A stretch of DNA of 64,000 bases from Terriglobia bacterium (GCA_021325235.1 JAJPHN010000008.1:1-64000); one strand, 5' to 3'. Numbered from the stretch's first letter, positions 15,861 to 24,958 are shown. Translations and numbers: made by a program. The notes: a model not told the origin generated them from the letters alone.

Positions 15861-15879
15861 AACGGTGAAGTTTTCCTAA

Positions 15880-16290
15880 ATGCCTGCCGCACCACAGAAG
15901 CGCTCGTCTCCTTCGTATGAAGAGCTCGATCCGCAGATAGAGGCTCTGGTCAATGAGGTCATCGAACGGGTGGCAGATAAATGGACCATGCTCGTTCTCG
16001 AAGTCCTTGATGTACAGGGCAAATTGCGCTTCACTCGCATCAGCGAAGCCATTCCCGGCATTAGTCAGAAGATGCTGACCCAGACGCTGCGCCAGATGGA
16101 GCGCGACGGGCTGGTCAAACGCACCGTCTATCCTGTTGTTCCGCCACACGTGGAATACGAACTCACCGAAATCGGCCGTTCGCTGGGCGAAGCGTTCTGC
16201 GGCGTCTGGCTGTGGGCCGAAAAGAACCTCAAGAAGATCGAGAAATCCCGCGCGAAGTTCGATCAGCGCGCCGCCGTTCGTTTCGGGTGA
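15880..16290 (+). CDS. HxlR-family winged-helix regulator
   Basis: The 136-residue protein has the HxlR/MarR-like winged helix: VADKWTMLVLEVLDVQGKLRFTRISEAIPGISQKMLTQTLRQMERDGLVKRTVYPVVPPHVEYELTEIG is the full recognition and wing region, here given only as landmarks (VADKWT, GKLRF, ISQKML, LRQMERDGL, PPHVEYELT). The family often responds to aldehydes, quinones or oxidants and controls an adjacent reductase. Unlike many HxlR members, it has no cysteine in the first 25 residues (only one, CGVW, near the end), so a thiol switch at the usual place is absent. It is divergent from the SDR gene, its probable target. Confidence 0.92.
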   Translation: MPAAPQKRSSPSYEELDPQIEALVNEVIERVADKWTMLVLEVLDVQGKLRFTRISEAIPGISQKMLTQTLRQMERDGLVKRTVYPVVPPHVEYELTEIGRSLGEAFCGVWLWAEKNLKKIEKSRAKFDQRAAVRFG

Positions 16291-16357
16291 CATCCGAGAG
16301 CTCACGCGCAGCGCGCCGGTGGCGCAGACAATAGAATCAGCTCAGGATTACGCACTC

Positions 16358-16627
16358 ATGCGCCGCGACCCCGATTTCTTCAAATCCGACGAGCTCGACC
16401 TGCTCTACATGGCGCGGACGCTGCGCTCCGCCCTGAAACTGGAAGATCTGCTCACCGCGGCCGGCATCGATTATCTGGTCGAGACCGGAACCTACAACTC
16501 CGGCTGGCTCATCCGGCGCGAGCTGACCGGCGCTTTCTTCTATGTAAATCCCGGGGACCTCAGCCGCGCCCGTCAGGTGCTGCTCGAAAATCGATACAAA
16601 CCGTACGAAATTGCTAACGCGAAGTGA
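16358..16627 (+). CDS. Small DUF2007-like protein
   Basis: This protein of about 89 residues is read from the ATG at 16358 (MRRDPDFFKSDELDLLYMARTL). The open frame extends further upstream, but only as an overlap of the HxlR gene. The pattern LLTAAGIDYLVETG, then FFYVNPGDLSRARQVLLEN, resembles DUF2007-type 'putative signal transducing' domains, in which a beta-alpha-beta fold ends with an 'Ala-Arg-x-Leu-Leu' helix. Its function is unknown. It is convergent with the propeller gene and overlaps its end by 14 bases. Confidence 0.6.
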   Translation: MRRDPDFFKSDELDLLYMARTLRSALKLEDLLTAAGIDYLVETGTYNSGWLIRRELTGAFFYVNPGDLSRARQVLLENRYKPYEIANAK

Positions 16628-18050
16628 CCGGGAAGGTCACCGTGTTGCTTATGAGCCCGTTCTGAGCGATCGCGAGGCGCGGTTCGTTTCTCGATCGCAT
16701 GCCGGCGGGCAAAATGATGCGCACTTCATACACGCCCGCGGCGTGTTCTGCCTGCCTAGCTGACAAGACCGAGACATTCTCGCCATCGATCTGGGCGGTC
16801 AGAGGAGCGGCAACCAGCCCGCCCTCGAGCACCGCACCGAGGCCGGTGGCCCAAACGGTGAGCACCTCGCCCGGATGTGCCGGATACTCGCTCGTGACCG
16901 GCGCGCTTTGGGCGCCGTGCAGCAGCAGGCCCGGACGCGGCTCGCTTCCGCCCGAGGCAAACACGGCCGGATTGGCCGGAACCATCTTCAAGGCAAGCGC
17001 CGCAGTGGTTCGTACTGTGCCATCCTGCTCGATACGGAGATACAGGCTGGCTGCTGACCGGGCGGTCAGTTCCGGAGGCACCAGCGCTTCGATCTCTTCG
17101 GGAGAAACAGAAACCACCGGCAGGGCGACGCCGTCCAGAATGACTTCCACGCCCTTGAGCTCGCGCGGTAACGCTTCATCCGATTCGCCGTCGACCGCTG
17201 CCGATTCGTTGCTCAATCCTTTGGCGCTGATCGAAAGCAGTGTTCCGGGCGCAAGCGGTCCAGGCCGCAGGCTCGCAGCATTTGCAACCTGCTCGCGCGC
17301 AAGCGGTGCGTCGCCGGGGGAAAACACCAGCACCCGGTTAGCCGCCGCATCCGCCACGAAAAGATCGGTTCCGTTGGAAGCCATAGCAGCCGGAATGCCG
17401 ACAGTATCGGCGGCTGGAGTTTCGGCTGCTGCAGCTGAAACAAAATCCTGCTGCCCGAGCACTTCATCGGCGGGCTGATCGTCGCTTGCCGGCAGCGTGT
17501 TCCAGACGAGTATGCGGTGGAGGGCGGAATCGCCGACGAACAAGTGCCGGCCGTCGAGCGCAACCGAGACCGGATCGAGCAGCGTATTCGCCCCCGTGGT
17601 GGCTTCAGCGTTGCTTCCGAGAATCACGTCCGGCCCACGATCGAGCCGGGGCGCCGTTGCATCCCGCCAAATCAGCACGCGATGGTGTTGCGCATCGGCG
17701 ACGGCAACCGTTTTACCCCACGTGCTCACGGCCGCCACACCGGGCATCACCGCGTGCGCACTTTGTGCAATGGGTGTGGCGATGCACGCTGCGCAGCCAT
17801 TACCCTGTTCGCTGGCGCGATCGTCGCTCGCTGCGCCCAAAGCCGAAAGATCGAAGGTGAAGGTGTGTTGCGCGGTATCGGCCGCATAGAGCCGGTCGCC
17901 CGCCACGACCAGCGCGATCGCGCTCACGCCCGCTTCGTGCGCATTGAATGAGGCCTGTCCCAGCACGGCGCGCGCCGCCTGCCCCGTGCGAAACTCCGCC
18001 GCCAGCAGCGAGCTGCCGAACAGGAGCGCTAAGGCGGCTGTGCGAATCAT
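16614..18050 (-). CDS. Secreted NHL-like beta-propeller protein with Solibacter-type C-terminal domain
   Basis: The 478-residue protein starts with a signal peptide (MIRTAALALLFGSSLLAAEF). Residues about 25-240 contain repeated propeller-like blades with VLGQASFNAHE, VILGSNAEATT, VLGQQDFVSAA and LFVADAAANRVLVFSP, of the NHL/SMP-30 sort. From about 240 there is the C-terminal domain found in large numbers in Solibacter and relatives, recognised by VANAASLRPGPLAPGTLLSI followed by Ig-like strands ending in VYEVRIILPAG. It is probably exported and binds something on the surface or outside; no enzymatic motif is visible. Its function is unknown. It lies last in the leftward run with queF, 24 bases downstream of it. 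Confidence 0.85.
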   Translation of the reverse strand: MIRTAALALLFGSSLLAAEFRTGQAARAVLGQASFNAHEAGVSAIALVVAGDRLYAADTAQHTFTFDLSALGAASDDRASEQGNGCAACIATPIAQSAHAVMPGVAAVSTWGKTVAVADAQHHRVLIWRDATAPRLDRGPDVILGSNAEATTGANTLLDPVSVALDGRHLFVGDSALHRILVWNTLPASDDQPADEVLGQQDFVSAAAAETPAADTVGIPAAMASNGTDLFVADAAANRVLVFSPGDAPLAREQVANAASLRPGPLAPGTLLSISAKGLSNESAAVDGESDEALPRELKGVEVILDGVALPVVSVSPEEIEALVPPELTARSAASLYLRIEQDGTVRTTAALALKMVPANPAVFASGGSEPRPGLLLHGAQSAPVTSEYPAHPGEVLTVWATGLGAVLEGGLVAAPLTAQIDGENVSVLSARQAEHAAGVYEVRIILPAGMRSRNEPRLAIAQNGLISNTVTFPVTSR

Positions 18051-18074
18051 CTGGTCAGCTCCGGGCGCGCGAAC

Positions 18075-18473
18075 TCATCGTTTCTTTCTGCGGTAGCTTG
18101 CCGTTACGCGCGTGGTTATCCCGCCACGCGCGGCAAAATCGCCCGTCACCGTAGCTTCTACCGGATTCGCCGCTTTCACCACATCCGCCAGCACGCGGTT
18201 GACCACATTCTCCTGAAAGATACCGAGGTTCCTATAAGCCAAAGTGTACATCTTCAGCGACTTCAATTCCAGGCAGCGCTCGGCCGGCGTATAGACCAGC
18301 CGCAGCGTACCGTGATCGGGCAGCCCGGTCTTCGGACAAACCGACGTAAACTCCGGCATTTCGATTTCAATTTCGTAGCCCTGATACTGATTTGGCCAGG
18401 TCTCGATTTCCGGTAGTTCGGCATGCACGCCGGCTTCGGCATGCTCATCTGTATAAGCGCTTTTTTTCTTCAT
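18075..18473 (-). CDS. queF: NADPH-dependent 7-cyano-7-deazaguanine (preQ0) reductase QueF
   Basis: The 132-residue protein is the short, unimodular QueF type. The catalytic cysteine sits in PEFTSVCPKTGLPDHG, which also holds the conserved Asp, and the substrate-binding block reads CLELKSLKMYTLAYRNLG. It reduces preQ0 to preQ1 in queuosine synthesis, in the cytoplasm. The length and motif order are standard. It is 16 bases downstream of the LOR/SDH gene and 24 bases upstream of the propeller gene on the same strand, so it is probably co-transcribed. No other queuosine gene is in the window. Confidence 0.97.
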   Translation of the reverse strand: MKKKSAYTDEHAEAGVHAELPEIETWPNQYQGYEIEIEMPEFTSVCPKTGLPDHGTLRLVYTPAERCLELKSLKMYTLAYRNLGIFQENVVNRVLADVVKAANPVEATVTGDFAARGGITTRVTASYRRKKR

Positions 18474-18489
18474 TTCACTTCATGTCTCG

Positions 18490-19719
18490 TTACTGCAGGG
18501 CGGGTGCCAGTTTTCGCGACAGCAGATCCAGAAAGAGACCGACGTCGGTGACGACTCCGAGTGCGTGGCCTGTGCCGCGATCGGCCACCTTCGTCGGCAC
18601 GGCCGGGTTGATATCGACGCACACGACTTTCACCCACGCGGGAAGCATGTTGCCCGCGGCGATCGAATGCAGCATGGAACTCAGACACAAGACGACGCCC
18701 GCTCCGCGCAGTTGCTCGGCGTAGGCGTCCTGCGCCGCATTCATGTCGGTGATGACTTCCGGCAGCGGCCCATCATCGCGCAGACTTCCGGCCAGCACAA
18801 ACGGGATACCGGCTTTCACGCACTCGTACATGACGCCGCGCGTGAGCCGACCCGACTTCACTGCCTCGGCAATTCCGCCGGCGTTGTTGATGGCATTAAT
18901 GGCGCGCATGTGGTTGCGATGCCCGTGCTCTTCCTGCCGACCATCCGTGGTCCGCACACCGAGCGACGTGCCAAACAGCGCGGCTTCGATATCGTGGACA
19001 GCCAGCGCGTTGCCGGCCAGCACGGCATCGATCCAGCCGTCGCGGATCAATTTTCCAAACGCGGCGGCGCCGCCGGTATGCACGACTACCGGACCGGCCA
19101 CCGCCACGATCTTTTTCCCTTCGGTGCGCGCGTGCCGGATCAGCGCCGCTGTCTGCGCAACGGCGGTCTCCACCTGCCGCTCGGAAGAGATCTCGTTGCT
19201 CATGAACGCGAAGCCCTGCCGGTCGCGCTCCTTCGGCTCCGGTATGACGCGGATGCCTTTCATGCCCACGACGATCGGATCGCCCGCTTTGATGTCGCGC
19301 AGGCGTTTGCAGACCGCTGCGCCGTCTCGCACGACAACCATCGCATCCATGCGCTGATTACCGACTTCGATCCAGTGGCCGCCATGGCGTACCTGCGTGC
19401 GCTGGTTGGTCGTGGAATAGAAATCTTCCGGCGCGCACTGATCGCGCTCGGCCGTCTTCAGCTCCGCTTCACCGGATTCCGCCAGCGAGCAGCCGAGGCC
19501 CAGCAACTGCGAGAGCATCTTTTCGAGCTGCTCGTCGGAGGACGCCTCTACGCGCAGCCGCAGCCGGGACGGATCGCTATTGGTTCGCCCGATCGCGAAT
19601 TCTTCTACTTCGAAACGGCCGCCAAACTCGACGACCGTGTCGAAGATCTGCTCCATGATGTGCGAATCGACGAGATGGCCCTGCGCCTCGACGACTTCGC
19701 AGAACGGTGTCGCCGCCAT
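18490..19719 (-). CDS. LOR/SDH-domain protein, probable archaeal-type ornithine cyclodeaminase
   Basis: The 409-residue protein belongs to the TIGR00300-like 'LOR/SDH bifunctional enzyme conserved domain' family. The N-terminal half is an alpha/beta domain (EVVEAQGHLVDSHIMEQIFDTV, FEVEEFAIGRTNSDPSRLRLRV) followed by a beta-rich segment. The C-terminal half is a Rossmann-like NAD(P)-binding domain (KIVAVAGPVVVHTGG, DAVLAGNALAVHDIE, EHGHRNHMRAINAIN). The methanococcal homologue has been reported as an ornithine cyclodeaminase, making proline from ornithine, and the same module forms the C-terminal part of the cyanobacterial AgrE/ArgZ arginine dihydrolase protein. Here the arginine-dihydrolase part is missing. 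The neighbours (phosphofructokinase, QueF) give no direct support for proline synthesis, so the reaction is a family inference. Confidence 0.8.
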   Translation of the reverse strand: MAATPFCEVVEAQGHLVDSHIMEQIFDTVVEFGGRFEVEEFAIGRTNSDPSRLRLRVEASSDEQLEKMLSQLLGLGCSLAESGEAELKTAERDQCAPEDFYSTTNQRTQVRHGGHWIEVGNQRMDAMVVVRDGAAVCKRLRDIKAGDPIVVGMKGIRVIPEPKERDRQGFAFMSNEISSERQVETAVAQTAALIRHARTEGKKIVAVAGPVVVHTGGAAAFGKLIRDGWIDAVLAGNALAVHDIEAALFGTSLGVRTTDGRQEEHGHRNHMRAINAINNAGGIAEAVKSGRLTRGVMYECVKAGIPFVLAGSLRDDGPLPEVITDMNAAQDAYAEQLRGAGVVLCLSSMLHSIAAGNMLPAWVKVVCVDINPAVPTKVADRGTGHALGVVTDVGLFLDLLSRKLAPALQ

Positions 19720-19725
19720 GCGAGC

Positions 19726-20901
19726 TTAGGGATGAGAGAGCAGCATGGGCCAGCCCTCTTTGCTCGTGTACGACGGCCGGTACCGCTCTTTGTTATACAT
19801 GTGCTCGACGTCGAGCTTGCGCGGCCCCAGCTTCGGATCGGGAATTCCGACCATCGCGAATTTGCCTTCCGAAATCGAGGCCATCAGCCCGTGCTTGTGC
19901 TGCGTGATCGCATCGTAGGCCATCGTTCCAAACGTGGTCGCCACCATCGTGTCGAGAAAATCCGGCGCGCCGCTGCGCAGATCGTAGGTCAGATCGCTGA
20001 CGACGGTTTCGGCACCGGTGGATTTGATCAGCTCGTCGCTGAACGCCTCCGCCACGCTGAATTTCTTGCGATGCCCGAATGCATCCGGCTCGCCGTACTC
20101 TTTGATCTGGTAGCCTTCCCACTGCGCGCCTTCGGAAAGAATCACGAGCGCATAGTTGCTCGGGTTGTTCTTCTTATCGGTCATCAGCAGATCGATCATG
20201 TGCTCGACATTGAACTTGTATTCCGGAATGCCGCAGCGAATGGAAGTGACGTAGGCCGTATAGAGCGCTGTGTAGCCGGCATCGCGGCCAAAGACGCGAA
20301 AGATACCGACACGCTCGTGCGAGCCCACTGTCGTACGCTGCCGCTGAATCGCATCCATCGCGCGCGAGACTGCCGTCGAGAACCCTATGCAGTATTCGGT
20401 ATTGCGGACGTCGTTGTCCATCGTCTTCGGAATGCCGATCACGTTGAAGCCGGCCTTATCGAGCACCGCGGCGTAGCTCAGCGTGTCGTCGCCGCCGATT
20501 GCGACGAGATTGTCAATTTCGAGCCGTTCCAGGTTCGACAGCACGCGCTTGGTGATGTCGTAGGTCGTCGCGCCGTCCTTTCCAGGCGCCGAAGGATAAT
20601 CGCTCGGATTCAGGAAATCGGGCAGCCTCTTCATTTTCGACGGATTGGTGCGGCTGGTATGCAGAAACGTGCCGCCAGTCCGATCGATGCGCCGCGTGTT
20701 TTCGCGTGTCAACGGCAGAATAAAGCGCTGCACGCTGGCCGGATCGTCGAAATTCAGATCCGTGAGCCCTTTCCAGCCGAGCCGGATGCCGGTCACTTCA
20801 TGGCCATCCGTGGTCGCGCGGTAGACAACATTTTTGATGACAGCGTTGAGTCCGGGCACATCGCCGCCGCCGGTAAGGATACCGATTTTTTTGCCTGCCA
20901 T
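19726..20901 (-). CDS. pfp: 6-phosphofructokinase, probably pyrophosphate-dependent
   Basis: The 391-residue protein has the PFK fold: GILTGGGDVPGLNA (8-21), IGGDDTLSYA (135-144), PKTMDND (158-164), GRDAGYTAL, and an ILSEGAQWEG strand. Two positions separate ATP- and PPi-using enzymes. Here Asp139 takes the place of the glycine in GGDGS, and Lys159 takes the place of glycine in PGTIDND. The Asp plus Lys pair is the signature of pyrophosphate users, as in the Amycolatopsis and Entamoeba enzymes. This predicts a reversible reaction between fructose 6-phosphate and fructose 1,6-bisphosphate. A good AGGAGA lies just before the ATG. It is the first gene of the leftward unit; the LOR/SDH gene starts six bases after its stop. 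Confidence 0.93.
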   Translation of the reverse strand: MAGKKIGILTGGGDVPGLNAVIKNVVYRATTDGHEVTGIRLGWKGLTDLNFDDPASVQRFILPLTRENTRRIDRTGGTFLHTSRTNPSKMKRLPDFLNPSDYPSAPGKDGATTYDITKRVLSNLERLEIDNLVAIGGDDTLSYAAVLDKAGFNVIGIPKTMDNDVRNTEYCIGFSTAVSRAMDAIQRQRTTVGSHERVGIFRVFGRDAGYTALYTAYVTSIRCGIPEYKFNVEHMIDLLMTDKKNNPSNYALVILSEGAQWEGYQIKEYGEPDAFGHRKKFSVAEAFSDELIKSTGAETVVSDLTYDLRSGAPDFLDTMVATTFGTMAYDAITQHKHGLMASISEGKFAMVGIPDPKLGPRKLDVEHMYNKERYRPSYTSKEGWPMLLSHP

Positions 20902-21033
20902 AGCTCTCCTGGTGAATTTTCATTGTAGACGGAGCAGGTGCTACGCTCGGCCCTTCAGCGGCTCTTGCGCATCGTCGCGATGCCTTCCCACGGCATGAGG
21001 AAACATATCTCAATCGGCCATGTAGGCTGAAAC

Positions 21034-23130
21034 TTGGATCTCGACACGCCGCTTCAGTTCGTCAAAGGCATCGGACCGGCACGCGCCGAGATGCTGGCGG
21101 CCAAGGGTCTTGAAACCGTAACGGACCTTCTCTACTACGCACCGTTTCGCTACGAAGATCGCAGCAACTCCAAGAGCATTGCCCAGCTTGCACCCGGCGA
21201 GAAGGCCGCGATTACGGGCTGGGTCGCAAGCGTCCATAACACGGCTTTCCGCCGGCGCTCGCTTGGTCTGTTCGAAGCCGAATTTGAAGACGCCAGCGGC
21301 GCTGCCCTGCTCGCGCGCTGGTTTCACGGAGAGCGCTATCGCGACAGCCTCACGCCCGGCACGCGCGCGGCTCTTTTCGGCAAAGTGGAACTCGATCGCG
21401 CCCGGGGCCGGCGACTGATGGTCCAGCCCGAAATCGAAATTCTGACCAGCGAAGACAGTCACGAAGAAACACTCCACAGCGGCCGCATCGTGGCAGTTTA
21501 CGAAGCAGCGGGCAAGATTTCCACACGCGTGTTCCGCACGCTTCTCGATCGCATTCTGAAATCTGTCTCGCTTCCCGAAGACCCACTGCCCGAAAGTGTT
21601 CGAGAGCGGCTCGAATTACCGTCACTCGCCCATGCTCTGCGCGATGTCCACGCGCCGCCACCCGATTCGAATCTCGATCTGCTCAACGCTTTTCGCACGC
21701 CTGCGCAGACGCGCCTTATTTTCGACGAATTCTTCTGGCTAGAATGCGGACTTACCTTGAAGAAGTGCCGGTCGCGCCAGGTCACTGGTATCAGCTTCGC
21801 GATCAACGATCGGATCCGCGAGCAGATCAAGAAACTTCTGCCGTTCAAGCCTACCCACGCTCAACGCCGGGTGATGCAGGAGATTGCCGAGGACATGAAA
21901 AGCCCGCAGCCTATGAACCGTCTGCTGCAGGGGGACGTGGGCAGCGGTAAGACTATCGTGGCGGCACAGGCGGCGGTGATCGCGATCGAGAACGGCTATC
22001 AGGTTGCTGTTCTCGCGCCTACGGAAATTCTCGCGAAACAGCACTTCGGCTATCTCAGCCGCCTCATGCAGAAGCTCGGTTACACGGTTGCCTCTCTCAC
22101 CGGTTCGCAAACGGCGCGAGAGAAGCAGCAGATCAAGCGACTGATTGCTGAAAACTACATACACGTGGTTGTCGGCACGCACGCACTTATTCAGGAAGAC
22201 GTCTCGTTTGCCAAACTTGGGCTCGCCATCATCGACGAGCAGCATCGGTTCGGTGTGCGCCAGCGTCTGGAACTGCTTCGCAAAGGCACCAGCCCCGATG
22301 TGCTCGTGATGACCGCCACTCCCATCCCGCGCACGCTCGCGCTCACGCTTTACGGCGATCTCGACTCGTCCTCGATCGATGAGCTTCCGCCGGGCCGCAA
22401 ACCGGTCACTACGCGCCACGTCTCGAGTAATGCCGTCGAGGGCGTTTACAGTTTTCTTGCGCAGCAGGTCGCCGCCGGGCGCCAGGCTTACATCATTTAT
22501 CCACTGGTGGAAGAGACCGAAACCGCCGACGACCGCAAGGCTGCCGAAAAGATGTACGACCATCTCGCCCGCACGGTTTTTCCCAAGCTGCGCGTCGGCC
22601 TGCTACACGGCAAGATGAGCTCGGATGAGAAAGACGCCGCGATGCACAAATTCCAGTCCGGCGAAACGAACATTCTGGTTGCGACAACGGTGGTGGAAGT
22701 CGGCGTCGATGTGCCGAACGCTACCGTAATGGTGATTGAAGATGCCGAGCGGTTCGGTCTGGCTCAGCTGCATCAGCTGCGCGGGCGCGTGGGCCGCGGC
22801 GCGCATCAAAGCTACTGCATCCTGGTCACGGGCAAGCTCAACGATGTTGCTCGCGAGCGTATCCGCACGCTGGTGGAATCCAATGACGGATTCTACATAG
22901 CGGAAATGGACATGAAGTTACGCGGTCCGGGCGAGTTCTTCGGCACGCGCCAGTCCGGCATTCCCGGTTTGCGGATGGCCGATCTGCGCCGCGACTCGGA
23001 GATCCTCGAACTTGCCCGGAGCGAAGCCGAGCGCCTCGTCTCGAGCGGCGATCCCGAGAAAATCCGGGCCGTAAACCGCTATATCCAGGAGCACTGGCAG
23101 CGCCGTTATGGGCTCGTTCTTGTCGGATAG
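21034..23130 (+). CDS. recG: ATP-dependent DNA helicase RecG
   Basis: The 698-residue protein starts at a TTG (21034) giving MDLDTPLQFVKGIGPARAEML. It has the wedge OB-fold (about 50-160), then superfamily 2 helicase motifs: LLQGDVGSGKT (Walker A), APTEILAKQH (Ia), a GTHALIQED block, IIDEQHRFG (DEQH box), TATPIPRTL (III), LLHGKM, TTVVEVGVDVPNA (V) and LHQLRGRVGRG (VI). It ends with the TRG segment (NDGFYIAEMDMKLRGPGEFFGTRQSG). RecG remodels stalled forks and Holliday junctions. At 698 residues it is complete. The rsmD gene starts six bases after the stop. Confidence 0.97.
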   Translation: MDLDTPLQFVKGIGPARAEMLAAKGLETVTDLLYYAPFRYEDRSNSKSIAQLAPGEKAAITGWVASVHNTAFRRRSLGLFEAEFEDASGAALLARWFHGERYRDSLTPGTRAALFGKVELDRARGRRLMVQPEIEILTSEDSHEETLHSGRIVAVYEAAGKISTRVFRTLLDRILKSVSLPEDPLPESVRERLELPSLAHALRDVHAPPPDSNLDLLNAFRTPAQTRLIFDEFFWLECGLTLKKCRSRQVTGISFAINDRIREQIKKLLPFKPTHAQRRVMQEIAEDMKSPQPMNRLLQGDVGSGKTIVAAQAAVIAIENGYQVAVLAPTEILAKQHFGYLSRLMQKLGYTVASLTGSQTAREKQQIKRLIAENYIHVVVGTHALIQEDVSFAKLGLAIIDEQHRFGVRQRLELLRKGTSPDVLVMTATPIPRTLALTLYGDLDSSSIDELPPGRKPVTTRHVSSNAVEGVYSFLAQQVAAGRQAYIIYPLVEETETADDRKAAEKMYDHLARTVFPKLRVGLLHGKMSSDEKDAAMHKFQSGETNILVATTVVEVGVDVPNATVMVIEDAERFGLAQLHQLRGRVGRGAHQSYCILVTGKLNDVARERIRTLVESNDGFYIAEMDMKLRGPGEFFGTRQSGIPGLRMADLRRDSEILELARSEAERLVSSGDPEKIRAVNRYIQEHWQRRYGLVLVG

Positions 23131-23136
23131 GCAAGC

Positions 23137-23664
23137 ATGCGCGTAATTGCCGGCCGTTTTCGCAGCCGCAGGATAAAAAGCCTTCCGGGGCTCGCGGTTC
23201 GCCCCACTCCGGACCGATTGCGCGAATCGCTTTTCAGCATCCTTGCTCCGCGACTAGAGGGTGCGACTTTCCTCGATGCGTATGCCGGCAGCGGCTCAGT
23301 CGGGATTGAGGCGCTGAGCCGGGGTGCCGCTCACGTGACCTTCATTGAGCAGAACAGCGCGGCGCTCGCGATACTTCGCGAGAACCTCGCCTCGCTCGGG
23401 ATTAGGGACGAAGCCCGCGTGCTCCGCGGGCGAGCGGGCACGTTTTTGGCGAAGGAGGATGCCGAGATCGTTTTTTTAGATCCGCCTTACGACGCTGCCG
23501 ACGAATACGCGGCATCGCTCGAGGCGCTGGCTCAATCCAACTGCTCTCTGGTGGTTGCGCAACACGCTTCGCGGCTCAGTCTGGCCGAGTCGTACGGAGC
23601 ATTGAAGAGGACCAGGGTACTGAAGCAGGGTGATAACTCGTTGAGCTTTTTCGAGCGTGCCTGA
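23137..23664 (+). CDS. rsmD: 16S rRNA (guanine(966)-N(2))-methyltransferase RsmD
   Basis: The 175-residue protein has the RsmD layout. MRVIAGRFRSRRI at the start and RPTPDRLRESLFSIL are followed by the SAM-binding motif FLDAYAGSGSVGIEALSRGA (about 46-65), FIEQN and the catalytic VFLDPPYDA. It methylates G966 of 16S rRNA in the cytoplasm. It is probably co-transcribed with recG. It is convergent with the glycerate kinase gene, with only seven bases between stop codons. Confidence 0.96.
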   Translation: MRVIAGRFRSRRIKSLPGLAVRPTPDRLRESLFSILAPRLEGATFLDAYAGSGSVGIEALSRGAAHVTFIEQNSAALAILRENLASLGIRDEARVLRGRAGTFLAKEDAEIVFLDPPYDAADEYAASLEALAQSNCSLVVAQHASRLSLAESYGALKRTRVLKQGDNSLSFFERA

Positions 23665-23671
23665 GTCTTTT

Positions 23672-24958
23672 TTATCTAGCGAGCAGGATGTGGATATCCA
23701 TCACATTCGTGCCAGTGGGGCCCGTGCGAATCAGATCGTTGAGCGCATCGAAAAAACAGTATGAGTCGTTGTGCGCGAGATACTCTTCCGCGCTCAACCC
23801 AATGCGGCGTGCACGCGCGAGCGTTTCGCCTGTCGCAATCGCGCCGGCAGCATCGGTCGGTCCGTCGGTGCCGTCCGTTCCGGCGCTGAGCACCGCTACA
23901 TTCTCGGCGTCCTCGATGGCGATAGCAGCCGCGAGCGCAAATTCCTGGTTTCGTCCGCCTTTGCCAGCGCCGCGCACCGTAACCGTGGTTTCCCCTCCCG
24001 CCAGCAGACAAACCGGGCGACTTTCCTCACGGAGCACCCCGACGAGCTCTTTCGCGACCGCCCGTGCTTCACCCTGGATCTCGCTCGATACGATGCGCAC
24101 GCGGTAACCGAGCTCCTGCGCTTTGGCAGCGGCGGCCTGGAGCGCTAAGCCATTGCTGCCGACCACGACGTTGCACACGTGCGCAAAAATCGGATCGCCA
24201 AGCTTCGGTGTCTCGTCGTCAGCTCGTTCGAGACGCTCACGCACGGCGCGTGGCACTGCATCTCTCAACCCGTATCGATCCAGCACGTTGAGGGCATGCT
24301 GATACGTTGTCGGATCGGGCGCCGTCAGACCGCTACCGATGACATCGAGCTTGTCGCCCACGACATCCGACAAGAGCAGGCTGATCACCGTAGCCGGAGA
24401 GGCAAGCGCGGCCAGGCGGCCGCCTTTCAAGAACGACAGGTGTTTCCGTACCGCATTCAGTTCGTTGATATCCGCGCCCGCTTCGAGCAGCAGCGAGGTA
24501 GTCTTCTGTTTATCAGCGAGCGTGACCGGCGGCGCCGGAGCAGGCAGCAAGGCCGAGGCGCCGCCAGAAATCGCCGTGATCAGTAGATCCCGCTCGCCGC
24601 ATTCGGATACAAAATCCCGGACGGCCAGAGCAGCATGCAGGCCTTCCCGATCCGGTACCGGATGCCCTGCCTCAATACAGCTGAAATCGGAGTTCCCGGC
24701 GGTATGCCCATGCTTGGTGACCGCCAGCGCCTGCGCGAGTCGCTCGCCGAGCACATCGCACACGGCGCGCGCCATGGGCAGAGCTGCCTTACCAACGGCA
24801 AGCAGACGGACTCGCTCGAAATTTCCAAGCTCCGCTTCGCATTCGCCGGCGCGCAGCCGCGAGCCGGAGACGGCAAGATGGCGCCGCACCGCATTCCCGG
24901 CATCAACAGCCTCAAGCGCGGCAGCGAAAATTTGCGATGCGTCACCGCGCAGAGACAT
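23672..24958 (-). CDS. Glycerate 2-kinase (MOFRL family)
   Basis: The 428-residue protein has the two-domain architecture of the GckA/TtuD glycerate kinase family. The N-terminal half shows LLAVGKAALPMA, CIEAGHPVPDREG, ITAISGGASALLPAP and ELNAVRKHLSFLKGGRLA. The C-terminal MOFRL domain shows LLAGGETTVTVRGAGKGGRNQEFALAAA and SAGTDGTDGPTDAAGA. It converts glycerate to 2-phosphoglycerate with ATP, in glyoxylate or serine-type routes. Its ATG follows directly on the TGA of aroK (TGAATG), so translational coupling is likely. Confidence 0.92.
   Translation of the reverse strand: MSLRGDASQIFAAALEAVDAGNAVRRHLAVSGSRLRAGECEAELGNFERVRLLAVGKAALPMARAVCDVLGERLAQALAVTKHGHTAGNSDFSCIEAGHPVPDREGLHAALAVRDFVSECGERDLLITAISGGASALLPAPAPPVTLADKQKTTSLLLEAGADINELNAVRKHLSFLKGGRLAALASPATVISLLLSDVVGDKLDVIGSGLTAPDPTTYQHALNVLDRYGLRDAVPRAVRERLERADDETPKLGDPIFAHVCNVVVGSNGLALQAAAAKAQELGYRVRIVSSEIQGEARAVAKELVGVLREESRPVCLLAGGETTVTVRGAGKGGRNQEFALAAAIAIEDAENVAVLSAGTDGTDGPTDAAGAIATGETLARARRIGLSAEEYLAHNDSYCFFDALNDLIRTGPTGTNVMDIHILLAR

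Noticed and set aside
18565-20928. Rightward open frame of 787 codons across the LOR/SDH and phosphofructokinase genes
   Set aside because: Very long, but it is the mirror of two genes with clear motifs and has no signal or domain of its own.
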